Assembly: GCA_963833115.1 (NCBI GenBank)
Contig: CAWHWS010000002.1
Coordinates: forward strand, 2,232,001 to 2,296,000
Length of the DNA stretch: 64,000 nt
DNA from: Hasllibacter sp963833115
GTDB lineage: Bacteria > Pseudomonadota > Alphaproteobacteria > Rhodobacterales > Rhodobacteraceae
Reading direction: 5' to 3'
The notes under the pieces were generated by a model that saw only the letters and a list, made by a program, of their open reading frames with translations, searched no databases and was not told the origin of the DNA. This document shows, piece after piece, positions 1 to 7,071 of this stretch (position 1 is its first letter; each line of letters starts with the position of its first letter). Made by a program: the position numbers and the translations under genes.

Positions 1-824
1 ACCTCGATCTGCCGGATGCGCTCGCGGCTCACCCCGTAGACCTTGGACAGGTCCTCGAGCGTCTCGGGCTCGTCCGCCAGGCGCCGGCGGGCCAGGATGT
101 CGGCCTCGCGCTCGTTGAGCACCTCCATGGAGGCGGCGAGCATCTGCCGCCGGGTGTCGAGCTCGTCGCGCTCGGCGACGTCGCCGGCCTGGTCCGCGTC
201 CTCGTCCTCGAGCCAGTCCTGCCATTGCGTGCTGGACTCGCCGTCCTGCCCGACCATCACGTTGAGCGAGGCGTCGCCGCCGGCCATGCGGCGGTTCATG
301 CTCGTCACCTCCTCCTCGGTCACGCCGAGGTCGGTGGCGATGCGCTTGACGTTCTCGGGGCGCAGGTCGCCCTCCTCGAGGGCGCCGATGCGGTTCTTCG
401 CCTTGCGCAGGTTGAAGAAGAGCTTCTTCTGCGCCGAGGTCGTGCCCAGCTTCACCAGGCTCCAGGACCGCAGGATGTATTCCTGGATCGCGGCGCGGAT
501 CCACCACATCGCGTAGGTCGAGAGGCGGAACCCCTTCTCCGGATCGAAGCGCTTGACCGCCTGCATGAGGCCCACGTTCGCCTCGGAGACGACCTCCGCC
601 TGCGGCAGGCCGTAGCCGCGATAGCCCATGGCGATCTTGGCGGCGAGGCGCAGGTGGGAGGTCACCATCTGGTGCGCGGCGCCGGTGTCCTCCTCCTCGA
701 CCCAGCGCTTGGCGAGCATGTACTCCTCCTCGGGCTCCAGCATCGGGAACTTGCGGATTTCCTGGAGGTAGCGGTTGAGCCCCTGCTCGGGAGACGGGGC
801 CGGAAGGTTCGCGTAGCTCGCCAT
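1..824 (-). CDS. rpoH: RNA polymerase sigma factor RpoH (sigma-32 type), 3' end outside window
   Basis: Alternative sigma factor that directs RNA polymerase to heat-shock promoters. About 274 codons are visible and the C-terminus runs off the left edge; the family is usually near 295-300 residues. The protein begins MASYANLPAPSPEQ. Region 2 carries the core-binding and -10 recognition helices (around FRLSTYAMWWIRAAIQEYI). The RpoH-specific box QKKLFFNLRK lies near residues 132-141 and separates this protein from RpoD. The start of the region 4 helix-turn-helix (YGVSRERIRQIE) lies at the edge. The start at 824 has an AGAGGGA ribosome-binding site. A sigma-70-like promoter overlapped by a palindrome lies just upstream, so transcriptional control is likely. 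Confidence 0.95.
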   Translation of the reverse strand, partial: MASYANLPAPSPEQGLNRYLQEIRKFPMLEPEEEYMLAKRWVEEEDTGAAHQMVTSHLRLAAKIAMGYRGYGLPQAEVVSEANVGLMQAVKRFDPEKGFRLSTYAMWWIRAAIQEYILRSWSLVKLGTTSAQKKLFFNLRKAKNRIGALEEGDLRPENVKRIATDLGVTEEEVTSMNRRMAGGDASLNVMVGQDGESSTQWQDWLEDEDADQAGDVAERDELDTRRQMLAASMEVLNEREADILARRRLADEPETLEDLSKVYGVSRERIRQIE

Positions 825-874
825 GTGTCATGTCCCTCTTGTCGGATGGTCCCCCGGGAGAGGGGCTTGGACCT

Positions 875-903
875 CATATAGCGAACTGAACCGTTCGGTT
901 CAA
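875..903 (-). promoter_or_regulatory. Candidate rpoH promoter, TTGAAC-N17-TATATG
   Basis: On the minus strand a -35 element TTGAAC (898-903) and a -10 element TATATG (875-880) are separated by exactly 17 bases. They would start transcription about 44 bases before the rpoH ATG. The spacing is ideal for a housekeeping sigma factor. The -35 also reads CTTGAA, so a sigma-32 contribution (autoregulation) cannot be excluded by eye. Confidence 0.55.
887..902. promoter_or_regulatory. Palindromic operator candidate TGAACCGTTCGGTTCA at the rpoH promoter
   Basis: A perfect inverted repeat, TGAACC-GTTC-GGTTCA, overlaps the -35 element and spacer of the proposed rpoH promoter. The same TGAAC-N6-GTTCA architecture occurs at 53860-53875 in front of the RND efflux genes. 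This size and symmetry are typical of TetR-family operators; the regulator is not encoded in the window. Confidence 0.5.
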
Positions 904-991
904 GTCGATGGGGGGCCGCGGGGCCAGTCGGTGCGCGTGGATCGCACAAGTCATCGTCATTCCCACGTGATCGGGCATCGCCGCCCGTCCG

Positions 992-1198
992 TCATCGGCC
1001 GCGGCGCGGCCCGGGGCGCGGCCGCTCGTCCGGCAGCAGACGCGTCGCGAGGAGGCCGCCGAGGATCGCCGCCCCGCCCAGGATGAGGGTCGCGGCGCCC
1101 GATGGCGGCAACCCGTTCGCGAGCTTCGCCATCTCGTACCCGCCGAACCACCCGAAGAGGAACGCGAAGGCGACGTAGCCGGCCGATCTCGTGGACAT
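992..1198 (-). CDS. Small two-helix membrane protein, unknown function
   Basis: A 68-residue protein not assigned to a known family. Two hydrophobic segments are evident: residues about 7-27 (YVAFAFLFGWFGGYEMAKLA) and about 32-54 (the Gly/Ala-rich stretch ending LLATRL). A short basic, proline/arginine-rich tail (RPRPGPRRGR) follows. It lies between the RluA-family gene and rpoH in the same orientation, 71 bases after the synthase stop. The tail suggests its C-terminus faces the cytoplasm. It was chosen over much longer overlapping frames on the same strand because only this segment has membrane-protein composition and a natural start at 1198. Confidence 0.6.
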   Translation of the reverse strand: MSTRSAGYVAFAFLFGWFGGYEMAKLANGLPPSGAATLILGGAAILGGLLATRLLPDERPRPGPRRGR

Positions 1199-1269
1199 GG
1201 GCGCGCCTCTTCCGCCGCGAGGCCGGAGGCGCCCGTGCCGGTCGGCCGGTCGCGCGGTCTCGGAAGACT

Positions 1270-2301
1270 TCATCGTATCGCCTGCGGCGCCCGCCCGGCA
1301 AGCGCCGCCGCGAGGGCCGCCATGTCCTCCGGCAGCGGGCTCTCGAAGCGCATCGGCTCCCCCGTCGCCGGATGGACGAAGCCCAGCACCGCCGCATGGA
1401 GCGCCTGGCGGGCGAAGGCCGCCGCCGCCGCCGCGCCGGGCTGCGCGGCCGGAGCCCGGCGCCGCCCGCCATAGACCGGATCGCCGATCAGGGCGTGGCC
1501 GGCATGGGCCATGTGGACGCGGATCTGATGCGTGCGCCCGGTCTCGAGCCGGCACTCCACCAGCGCCGCGGCCCCGAACGCCTCCACCCGCCGGACGCGC
1601 GTGACGGCAAAGCGCCCGCGGTCGAAATGGACCGCCTGCCGCTGGCGGTCCGTGCGGTGCCGGTCCAGCCGCGTCTCGATGCGTATCCAGCCGTCCTCCG
1701 CGCGGACCCCCCGGGTCCCCATCAGCCGCGGGTCGGCCGCGTCCGGCGCCCCGTGACAGAGCGCGCGGTAGAGCCGGTCCACGCCATGCGCCTCGAACTG
1801 GGCGGCCAGCCCGTGATGCGCGGCGTCCGATTTCGCCGCGACCAGCAGGCCCGAGGTGTCCTTGTCGATGCGGTGCACGATCCCCGGACGCGCCCGCCCG
1901 CCGACGCCCGAGATGTCCTCCCCCAGGTGGTGCATGAGGGCGTTGACCAGCGTGCCGTCCGGCGATCCGGGCGCCGGGTGCACGACCATGCCCGCGGGCT
2001 TGTCGATCACGATGAGGTGCGCGTCCTCCCACGCCACGCTGAGGGGGATGTCCTGCGCCGCGATGGCCGTGCCCTCCGCCGGGGGCACCGCGATCTGCCA
2101 GAGCTCGCCGGCCGTCGCGGGCGCCTTGACCGAGCGCTCGGGCGCCCCGTCCCGGCTCACGGCGCCGTCCTCGATCAGGCGCGCGATCCGGCTGCGCGAG
2201 AGCGCCTCGCCGGCGTCGACGTCGCGCGCCAGCGCCTTGTCGAGCCGCGGGGGCGGGTCTAGGCCGATCACGACGCGCACGATCCTGGATGGGGCGGACA
2301 T
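1270..2301 (-). CDS. RluA-family 23S rRNA pseudouridine synthase with S4 domain
   Basis: Isomerises uridine to pseudouridine in rRNA; the arrangement fits RluD/RluC. The 343-residue protein has an N-terminal S4 RNA-binding domain (about 18-70, with SRSRIARLIEDGAV). The catalytic domain carries the family signature HRIDKDTSGLLV with catalytic Asp146, and the later RTHQIRVHMAHAGHALIGD motif. An ATG 36 bases upstream also exists, but MSAPSRIV fits homologue starts better. Its ATG (2301-2299) sits in the same CATG as the divergent gene's ATG at 2300, so the two opposing coding regions begin with overlapping start codons and share one short control region. Which RluA-family member it is cannot be decided from sequence alone. 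Confidence 0.9.
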   Translation of the reverse strand: MSAPSRIVRVVIGLDPPPRLDKALARDVDAGEALSRSRIARLIEDGAVSRDGAPERSVKAPATAGELWQIAVPPAEGTAIAAQDIPLSVAWEDAHLIVIDKPAGMVVHPAPGSPDGTLVNALMHHLGEDISGVGGRARPGIVHRIDKDTSGLLVAAKSDAAHHGLAAQFEAHGVDRLYRALCHGAPDAADPRLMGTRGVRAEDGWIRIETRLDRHRTDRQRQAVHFDRGRFAVTRVRRVEAFGAAALVECRLETGRTHQIRVHMAHAGHALIGDPVYGGRRRAPAAQPGAAAAAAFARQALHAAVLGFVHPATGEPMRFESPLPEDMAALAAALAGRAPQAIR

Positions 2302-2596
2302 GACGGAGGCTCCCGGAGAGGCGGAGGCGCTGGGCACGGTGCGCTATCTGCGCGCGCTCGTGACCGCGCTGGCGGCGGTGATGGCGCTCGGGGTGATAGC
2401 GCTCGTGGCGCTGCTCGTCACCCGCCTGCCGGACGGCTCGGTCCCCCTGCCGGACGGCCTGACCCTGCCGGACGGCGCCGTGCCCACCGCCTTCACCCGC
2501 GGTCCGGACTGGCTCGCGGTCGCGACAGCGGACGCGATCCTGATCTATGACCTCGGCGGCACGCTGCGGCAGACCATCGAGGTCGAGGTCGACTAG
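2300..2596 (+). CDS. DUF6476-like single-pass membrane protein
   Basis: A 98-residue protein with one strong transmembrane segment (about residues 18-42, LRALVTALAAVMALGVIALVALLV). A short repetitive linker follows in which the element PDG recurs three times, then a soluble C-terminal region with WLAVAT and ILIYDLGG that resembles a small beta sheet. This layout matches the DUF6476 family found beside the RluA-type gene in Rhodobacterales. It is divergent from that gene with overlapping start codons, and ends five bases before the tRNA-His. Function unknown; the C-terminal part probably faces the periplasm (inference). Confidence 0.7.
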   Translation: MTEAPGEAEALGTVRYLRALVTALAAVMALGVIALVALLVTRLPDGSVPLPDGLTLPDGAVPTAFTRGPDWLAVATADAILIYDLGGTLRQTIEVEVD

Positions 2597-2601
2597 GGGA
2601 A

Positions 2602-2678
2602 TGGTACCAGCGCCCCGGCTCGAACGGGGGACCTCCTGATCCACAATCAGGCGCTCTAACCAACTGAGCTACGCCGGC
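2602..2678 (-). tRNA. tRNA-His (GTG anticodon)
   Basis: The minus strand folds into a complete 77-base cloverleaf: a 7-bp acceptor stem (GCCGGCG with CGCTGGT, two G-U pairs), D arm, anticodon stem CCTGA/TCAGG around a loop with GTG, T arm with TTCGAGC, and an encoded CCA tail. Position 73 is A and the base before G1 is T. It therefore lacks the encoded G-1 found in most bacterial histidine tRNAs; this A73/no-G-1 form is the known alphaproteobacterial variant, paired with a matching histidyl-tRNA synthetase. Confidence 0.95.
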
Positions 2679-2777
2679 ACGCCCCTGCGGATAGCGACGG
2701 CGCCCGCCGCTCGCAAGGCCCCGCCGCGAATGGACCGGGCCCGCGCGCCGTGGCATCAATGGCGCGAGGAGGACCCG

Positions 2778-2972
2778 ATGGGCATCAACGACGAGCGCGA
2801 GGTCGAGGCGAACCTGCAGATCGGGCCGACCGATGCGGGCATGGTGCGCCTCTTCGTGGAGGGGCGCGGCATCGAGGTGCCGATGGATTTCGAGCCCGAC
2901 GAGGCCGACGAGATCGCCGACGAGATCCGCGCCGCCGCCGTCCGGGCCCGCGGGGCCGCCCCCCGCCGCTGA
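2778..2972 (+). CDS. DUF6324-like small acidic protein
   Basis: A 64-residue soluble protein starting MGINDEREVEANLQIG, preceded by a GAGGAGG ribosome-binding site. It has no signal peptide or membrane segment. The centre (MVRLFVEGRGIEVPMDF) looks like two beta strands, and the C-terminal half (PDEADEIADEIRAAAVRAR) an acidic amphipathic helix. The pattern matches the short DUF6324 family of Rhodobacterales. It stands alone between tRNA-His and the convergent mmcB gene. Function unknown. Confidence 0.7.
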   Translation: MGINDEREVEANLQIGPTDAGMVRLFVEGRGIEVPMDFEPDEADEIADEIRAAAVRARGAAPRR

Positions 2973-2999
2973 CGGGGCGCCGCCGCCGTCGGAGCCGCC

Positions 3000-3473
3000 T
3001 CAGAGCCGCGGATCGCTCGCCCGCGCCCAGCGTCCGGCGGCGCATCGGGCGAAGTCCTGCACGAGCTTCCTGCGCCGCGCCGGGGCGAGCTTCGCCTCCG
3101 GCGCCGGACGCACGATCTCCGCGCCCCAGGCGTCCGCGAGGATGAGGCCCGTGCCCTCGGGCAGCAGCTCCGCCGGGAAGTCCGCGTCCACCGCCCAGAA
3201 GTAGCGGTCGCACCAGTCGAGATAGCCCTGCCATTTGGCGTCGCCGACGAAATCCGCGCGGCAGGACTTGCACTCCACCACCCACAGCTCGCCCTTCGGC
3301 CCGAGCGCGGCCACGTCGACGCGCAGGCCCGGCGCCGGGCGGAACTCCTCGAGGCAGGCGAAGCCGTGCGCGTCCGCCAGGTGCCGCATCACCCCGCGCG
3401 CGAGGCGCTGCCCCGGCTGCATGGCCGGGAGGCGCACCGTGTCGTCCGCGCCGTGATCGAAGATGCGTCCCAT
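3000..3473 (-). CDS. mmcB: MmcB-family DNA repair protein
   Basis: Member of the MmcB (DUF1052) family, linked in Caulobacter to the mitomycin C/DNA-damage response. The 157-residue protein contains a nuclease-fold signature: LRVDVAALGPKGELWVVECKS provides the D...ExK residues of a PD-(D/E)XK-like core, followed by the family-typical WQGYLDWCDRYFWAV. Start MGRIFD at 3473 was chosen because conservation begins there; an ATG at 3485 in the same frame (MIRGMG) is possible and neither has a strong ribosome-binding site. Monocistronic, and convergent with the DUF6324-like gene, 27 bases from its stop. Enzymatic activity is inferred from the fold. Confidence 0.85.
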   Translation of the reverse strand: MGRIFDHGADDTVRLPAMQPGQRLARGVMRHLADAHGFACLEEFRPAPGLRVDVAALGPKGELWVVECKSCRADFVGDAKWQGYLDWCDRYFWAVDADFPAELLPEGTGLILADAWGAEIVRPAPEAKLAPARRRKLVQDFARCAAGRWARASDPRL

Positions 3474-3819
3474 GCCGCGAATCATGAACGGAGGGCGAAC
3501 GGGGGGCAAGGCCCTTGCGGGCGACGGCCCCCGGCCCTAGCTATCCGATCAGGCGGGTTCTGCCCTTCGCGTGCCGAGGCGCTATTCCAGTGGCCTTACG
3601 CACATCCGAGGGGGCTGGCCCTGTCCGGACCCTGGTCCGGTTAACTGGCTCCCACCTGATATATCAGGTCCTCGGGAATGCATTCCCTCGACGGCTGCGT
3701 GCGGGCCCGCCTACCTTCTCCCCCGACCCCGGCCTTCCGGACGTGATCTCCGGGCGGCGCGATTCGGCTTCCCGGGGCCGCCATGCCATGCCGGTCGCCG
3801 CCGCGCCCGAGGACCGCCC
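3474..3819. other. 346-bp intergenic control region with three dyads
   Basis: Non-coding gap between the divergent mmcB gene and the 3820 membrane-protein gene. It holds three dyad symmetries within 65 bp: a hairpin CCGGACC/GGTCCGG (3625-3640), a perfect 16-bp palindrome ACCTGATATATCAGGT (3654-3669) and a perfect 14-bp palindrome GGGAATGCATTCCC (3674-3687). The palindromes lie about 130-165 bases before the downstream ATG. No convincing reading frame with a ribosome-binding site is seen inside. Confidence 0.5.
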
Positions 3820-5112
3820 ATGACCGCACCCACCCCCGAGGTATCCGAGGGCCTGCGCCACGCCCGCGAGGTCGAGGGCCATCTCGACTGGCTCGCGGGC
3901 TTCACCTCCGCCGCCCTGGGCGTGCTCGCTGTCGCCTCCGGCATCTACACCTATCTCGGCGTGCGCGGCCTCCTGGACGAGGGCGGCGCGCTGTCGCTCT
4001 TCGCGGCGGCGGCCTATTCCATCGCCGTCTCGGTCGGCATCTTCGTGTTCTGGTCCTTCCTGATGCGCCTCCTGCCCGCGATGCGCTCGGGGCCCACGCG
4101 CCTGGGGCTCGCGGCCGCCATGGTCCTGGGCTCGATGGCCATCGTCGCGATGTCCTCCTGGCTCAACGCCGCGGCGCTCGCGGGCTCGGCCGCCGTGGAG
4201 CAGCACCTCGCCCGCACCGTGCAGGACTACCAGGCGAGCCTCGAGCGCGCCCATGCCGGCACGATCGCGGCCCAGGGACTGCAGCGCGACGTCGCCCGCG
4301 TGCGGCAATCCTTCGCCGACCTCTCCGAGCAGGAGGCCGCCGGCGGGCTCTCGGGCCTCGCGGGGCGCGGCGCCGTCTTCCGCGTCCTGCGGCAGAAATC
4401 GGACGAGCTCGCCGCCCTGGAGGCGCAGATCGCGGCGCAGGACGCGCCGGTCGAGGCCGCCTTCGCGACCGGCAACGAGATCCTGTCGCGGATGCGGGCC
4501 CTCACCGTCGCGCCGGGCCCGGTGGACGCGCGCTCGCTGGAGTTCTCCGAGGAATCGGTCCGCCTCGCCGGCATCGTCACTCGCCTGCGGCAGCTCTCGG
4601 TCGCGCCCCTGGTCGAGCGCGCGGCGCGCGACCTCTCCGCCTCGGTCGTCCTGCCCACGCTGGACGGGCGCACCGGCGCGGCCCAGGCCGCCCAGGCGGA
4701 GACCGTCGACAGCGTGCTCGGCGTGCTGGCGCAGCGCGCCGAGACCCTGCGCGCCGCCGCCGCCGGAATCATGGCTCAGGAGCCGCCCGCCGAGGTCACC
4801 TACACCCCGATCAGCACCGCCGACGCGGTCATCCGCTACGCCTCGGACTTCGCCCCGTCCTGGGCCGGGGCGATCGCCATCGACCTGCTGCCCGGGGTCC
4901 TCGTCCTCATCCTCTGCGTGGCCGAGGCGGCGATCCGCTCCGGCCGCCGCCCCGCGGGCGCCGAGGCCGGCATGACCGTCGCCGAGCTGCGCGCCGCCCT
5001 CGCCGCGATCGACGAGATGCGCGGCGGGGCGCGCCCGGACGAGGCCCCGCCGCCCCGGCCCTCCGTCCCGCGGAATCTGCCGCGCGACCGGCCGCGGGAC
5101 GCCGCCGAGTGA
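3820..5112 (+). CDS. Multi-pass membrane protein with large extramembrane helical domain, unknown function
   Basis: A 430-residue protein I cannot place in a named family. Hydrophobic segments lie at about residues 28-48, 59-83, 98-118 and 351-372. Between the third and fourth is a long, mostly helical region (about 125-345) rich in Ala, Glu, Arg and Leu (for example VFRVLRQKSDELAALEAQIAAQ), probably a coiled coil outside the membrane. The C-terminal tail is Pro/Arg-rich. The start at 3820 is the first in-frame ATG giving a sensible N-terminus. Its TGA overlaps the GTG start of the ClpP-like gene (GTGA), so the two are translationally coupled. The topology (three helices, a helical domain, one helix) resembles a scaffold or sensor; that is inference. 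Confidence 0.75.
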   Translation: MTAPTPEVSEGLRHAREVEGHLDWLAGFTSAALGVLAVASGIYTYLGVRGLLDEGGALSLFAAAAYSIAVSVGIFVFWSFLMRLLPAMRSGPTRLGLAAAMVLGSMAIVAMSSWLNAAALAGSAAVEQHLARTVQDYQASLERAHAGTIAAQGLQRDVARVRQSFADLSEQEAAGGLSGLAGRGAVFRVLRQKSDELAALEAQIAAQDAPVEAAFATGNEILSRMRALTVAPGPVDARSLEFSEESVRLAGIVTRLRQLSVAPLVERAARDLSASVVLPTLDGRTGAAQAAQAETVDSVLGVLAQRAETLRAAAAGIMAQEPPAEVTYTPISTADAVIRYASDFAPSWAGAIAIDLLPGVLVLILCVAEAAIRSGRRPAGAEAGMTVAELRAALAAIDEMRGGARPDEAPPPRPSVPRNLPRDRPRDAAE

Positions 5113-5840
5113 GCCGCCACGCCCCCGATGCCAGCCCCGGCCGCGCCGTCCGCTGGCTCCTGGGCGCGCAGGTCCTGATCGCCGGGCTGCTGGTCCTCGC
5201 CGACCTGGCACCGGCCCTGCCGGACCTGCTGCGCGGCACCGACGCGCCCGCCCTCGACGCGCCCGTCGCGCCGGGCGACCAGACGCGGCGCTACGCCCCC
5301 CGCGACCCCGCGCGCCCCGGCCCCGGCATCGACCCCGACATGCCGCGCCGCCTCCTCGCCGAGACGCGCGGCGGCGCCCTGACCCTCACCGGCGCCATCG
5401 CCCCCGGCGATGCCGAGCGCGTCCTGCCCCAGATCGCCCGCACCGACGCCGCCCGCGTCGTCCTGGACAGCCCCGGCGGCTCGGTCGACGACGCGCTGCG
5501 CATCGGCGCCGCGATCCGCGAGGCCGGTCTCGCCACCGCCCTCGCCCCCGGCGCGGTCTGCTACAGCGCGTGCCCCTACGCCTTCGCCGGCGGCACCGCG
5601 CGCACCGTCGCGCCGGACGCCGCCCTGGGCGTGCACCAGCACGCGTTCGGCGCCAGCACGATCCTGCCCGCCGCCTTGGCGGCGCAGGACATCCAGCGCG
5701 GCCAGGCCCGGGTCGCCCGCCATCTCGAGGCGATGGGCATCGACCTGCGCCTCATGGCCCCCGCGCTCGAGACCCCCCCGTCGGAGCTCTACGTCCTCGT
5801 GCGCGCCGAGCTGGAGGCGTGGCGCCTCGTCACCGACTAG
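5109..5840 (+). CDS. Membrane-anchored ClpP/SDH-fold serine-protease-like protein
   Basis: A 243-residue protein with one N-terminal transmembrane anchor (about 15-33, LLGAQVLIAGLLVLADLAP), a Pro-rich linker, and a ClpP/crotonase-fold domain (about 88-235). The fold is shown by VVLDSPGGSVDDALRIGAAI (119-136) and by VCYSACPYAFAGG (150-162), where Ser153 sits where ClpP-like proteins carry the nucleophile; GVHQHAF (His176/His178) is a candidate catalytic His. It belongs with the predicted periplasmic proteins related to ClpP. GTG start overlaps the upstream TGA. It probably works with the membrane protein encoded just before it. Its stop shares a CTAG with the convergent enoyl-CoA hydratase gene. 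The substrate is unknown. Confidence 0.8.
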   Translation: MSRHAPDASPGRAVRWLLGAQVLIAGLLVLADLAPALPDLLRGTDAPALDAPVAPGDQTRRYAPRDPARPGPGIDPDMPRRLLAETRGGALTLTGAIAPGDAERVLPQIARTDAARVVLDSPGGSVDDALRIGAAIREAGLATALAPGAVCYSACPYAFAGGTARTVAPDAALGVHQHAFGASTILPAALAAQDIQRGQARVARHLEAMGIDLRLMAPALETPPSELYVLVRAELEAWRLVTD

Positions 5841-6613
5841 CGCCCCTCGAACGCCGCCGGGCGCTTCTCCATGAAGGCGACCACGCCTTCCTTGAAGTCC
5901 CGCGTGGCGCCGCACCGCCCCTGCTCGCGCGCCTCCGCCGCCAGCTGCGCCTCGAGGTCGTTGTCCCAGCTCTCGCGCATCGCCCGCTTCAGGCCGGCAT
6001 AGGCCGCCGTCGGCCCGCTCGCGACGTGCCGCGCCCGCGCCCACCACCGGTCGGCGAACGCCTCGTCGGGCACCGCCTCCCAGATCATGCCCCAGTCGTC
6101 CGCCTGCTGCGCCGTGATGCGCTCGGCGAAGAGCGCCGCCCCCATCGCCTTGGCCGAGCCCATCGAGCGCGGCAGCGCGTACGTCCCGCCCGCATCGGGG
6201 ATGAGCCCGATCCGCGTGAACGCCTGGATGAACACCGCGCCCTGCGCCGCGATCACCACGTCAGCGGCCAGCGCCAGGTTCGCGCCCGCCCCCGCGGCCG
6301 CCCCGTTCACGGCCGCGATGGTCGGCACCGGGCAATCCACGATCGCGCGCAGCATCGGCACGTACTCGTCGCGCAGCGTGCGCTCCAGGTCGATGTTGGC
6401 GATGTTCGCCCGGTCGCCCAGGTCCTGCCCGGAACAGAACGCCCGCCCCTGCCCGGTCAGGACGACCGCGCGGGCCTCGCGCCCGCCGGCGCGCACCGCA
6501 TGCGTGATCTCCGCGCGCATCTGCGTGCTGAGCGCGTTCATCACCTCCGGCCGCGCCAGCGTGACGATGGCGACGTCGTCGCGGATCGCGAACTTGATGC
6601 ACTCGTAGTCCAT
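5837..6613 (-). CDS. Enoyl-CoA hydratase/isomerase family protein (PaaG-like)
   Basis: Crotonase-fold enzyme of 258 residues acting on acyl-CoA thioesters. It shows the oxyanion-hole motifs: GRAFCSGQDL (about 57-66) and AAVNGAAAGAGANLALAADVV (about 99-119). IGLIPDAGGTYALPRSMG (about 133-150) carries an Asp in place of the hydratase Glu; the PDAGG pattern is typical of PaaG-type isomerases. The phenylacetate pathway is therefore possible, but no other paa gene lies in the window, so the substrate stays open. It is the last gene on the minus strand before the convergent ClpP-like gene; both stop codons lie in one CTAG. It begins 71 bases downstream of the lysis-cassette genes and may be co-transcribed with them. 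Confidence 0.85.
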   Translation of the reverse strand: MDYECIKFAIRDDVAIVTLARPEVMNALSTQMRAEITHAVRAGGREARAVVLTGQGRAFCSGQDLGDRANIANIDLERTLRDEYVPMLRAIVDCPVPTIAAVNGAAAGAGANLALAADVVIAAQGAVFIQAFTRIGLIPDAGGTYALPRSMGSAKAMGAALFAERITAQQADDWGMIWEAVPDEAFADRWWARARHVASGPTAAYAGLKRAMRESWDNDLEAQLAAEAREQGRCGATRDFKEGVVAFMEKRPAAFEGR

Positions 6614-6684
6614 GTCGGGCGGCTCCTGGGGCGGGGGGTCGGGCGGACCATCGCAAAGCCCGCCCGCCCCCGCCAGCCCGCTCG

Positions 6685-7071
6685 TCAGAGCCGCGCGACC
6701 GCCGCCGCCGCGCCCGCCGCGATCCCGCCCCAGAACACGGTCCCGGGCCAGGCCGTGACCCCCGCGACCACCCGCAGGTGCAGCACCGCCCCGACCCCGT
6801 AGAGCGCGGCGAACACGTGCGCGCCGCGCGCCGCGCCCCCCGCGGGCCAGTCCGCCAGGAGCGCGCCCGACCCCGCCCAGGCCAGCGCCAGACCGAGCGC
6901 CAGGGGCGTCGCGCGCTCGAGCCAGAGCCAGGCGAACGCGGCCGCGAGCGGCGCCGCCAGCCCCGCCGCGCCGCGCATCGCGGCCAGGCTCGCCGCCTCC
7001 GCGCCCAGCCGCCGCTCCGCCAGGCCATAGGCCGCCAGCGCCCCCAGGACCATGAGGACCGCCCCCCTCAT
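6685..7071 (-). CDS. Small multi-pass membrane protein at the end of the lysis cassette
   Basis: A 128-residue, very Ala/Gly/Leu-rich protein with about four hydrophobic segments (near residues 3-18, 36-50, 55-72, 85-103), ending in GGIAAGAAAAVARL. No family recognised. The ATG at 7071 overlaps the TGA of the 56-residue gene upstream (ATGA), placing it in the same coupled operon as the endolysin and holin genes. A role in the lysis module is possible from position only. Confidence 0.6.
   Translation of the reverse strand: MRGAVLMVLGALAAYGLAERRLGAEAASLAAMRGAAGLAAPLAAAFAWLWLERATPLALGLALAWAGSGALLADWPAGGAARGAHVFAALYGVGAVLHLRVVAGVTAWPGTVFWGGIAAGAAAAVARL

Noticed and set aside
992..2644. A 550-codon open frame on the minus strand spanning the RluA-family gene and the tRNA
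   Set aside because: It runs through a tRNA gene and most of it is an Arg/Gly/Ala-rich shadow of the pseudouridine synthase frame; only its last 68 codons (992-1198) look like a real protein.
3654..3669. lux box for quorum sensing
   Set aside because: ACCTG...CAGGT half-sites resemble lux boxes, but the palindrome is 16 bp rather than 18-20 and no luxR/luxI gene is present.
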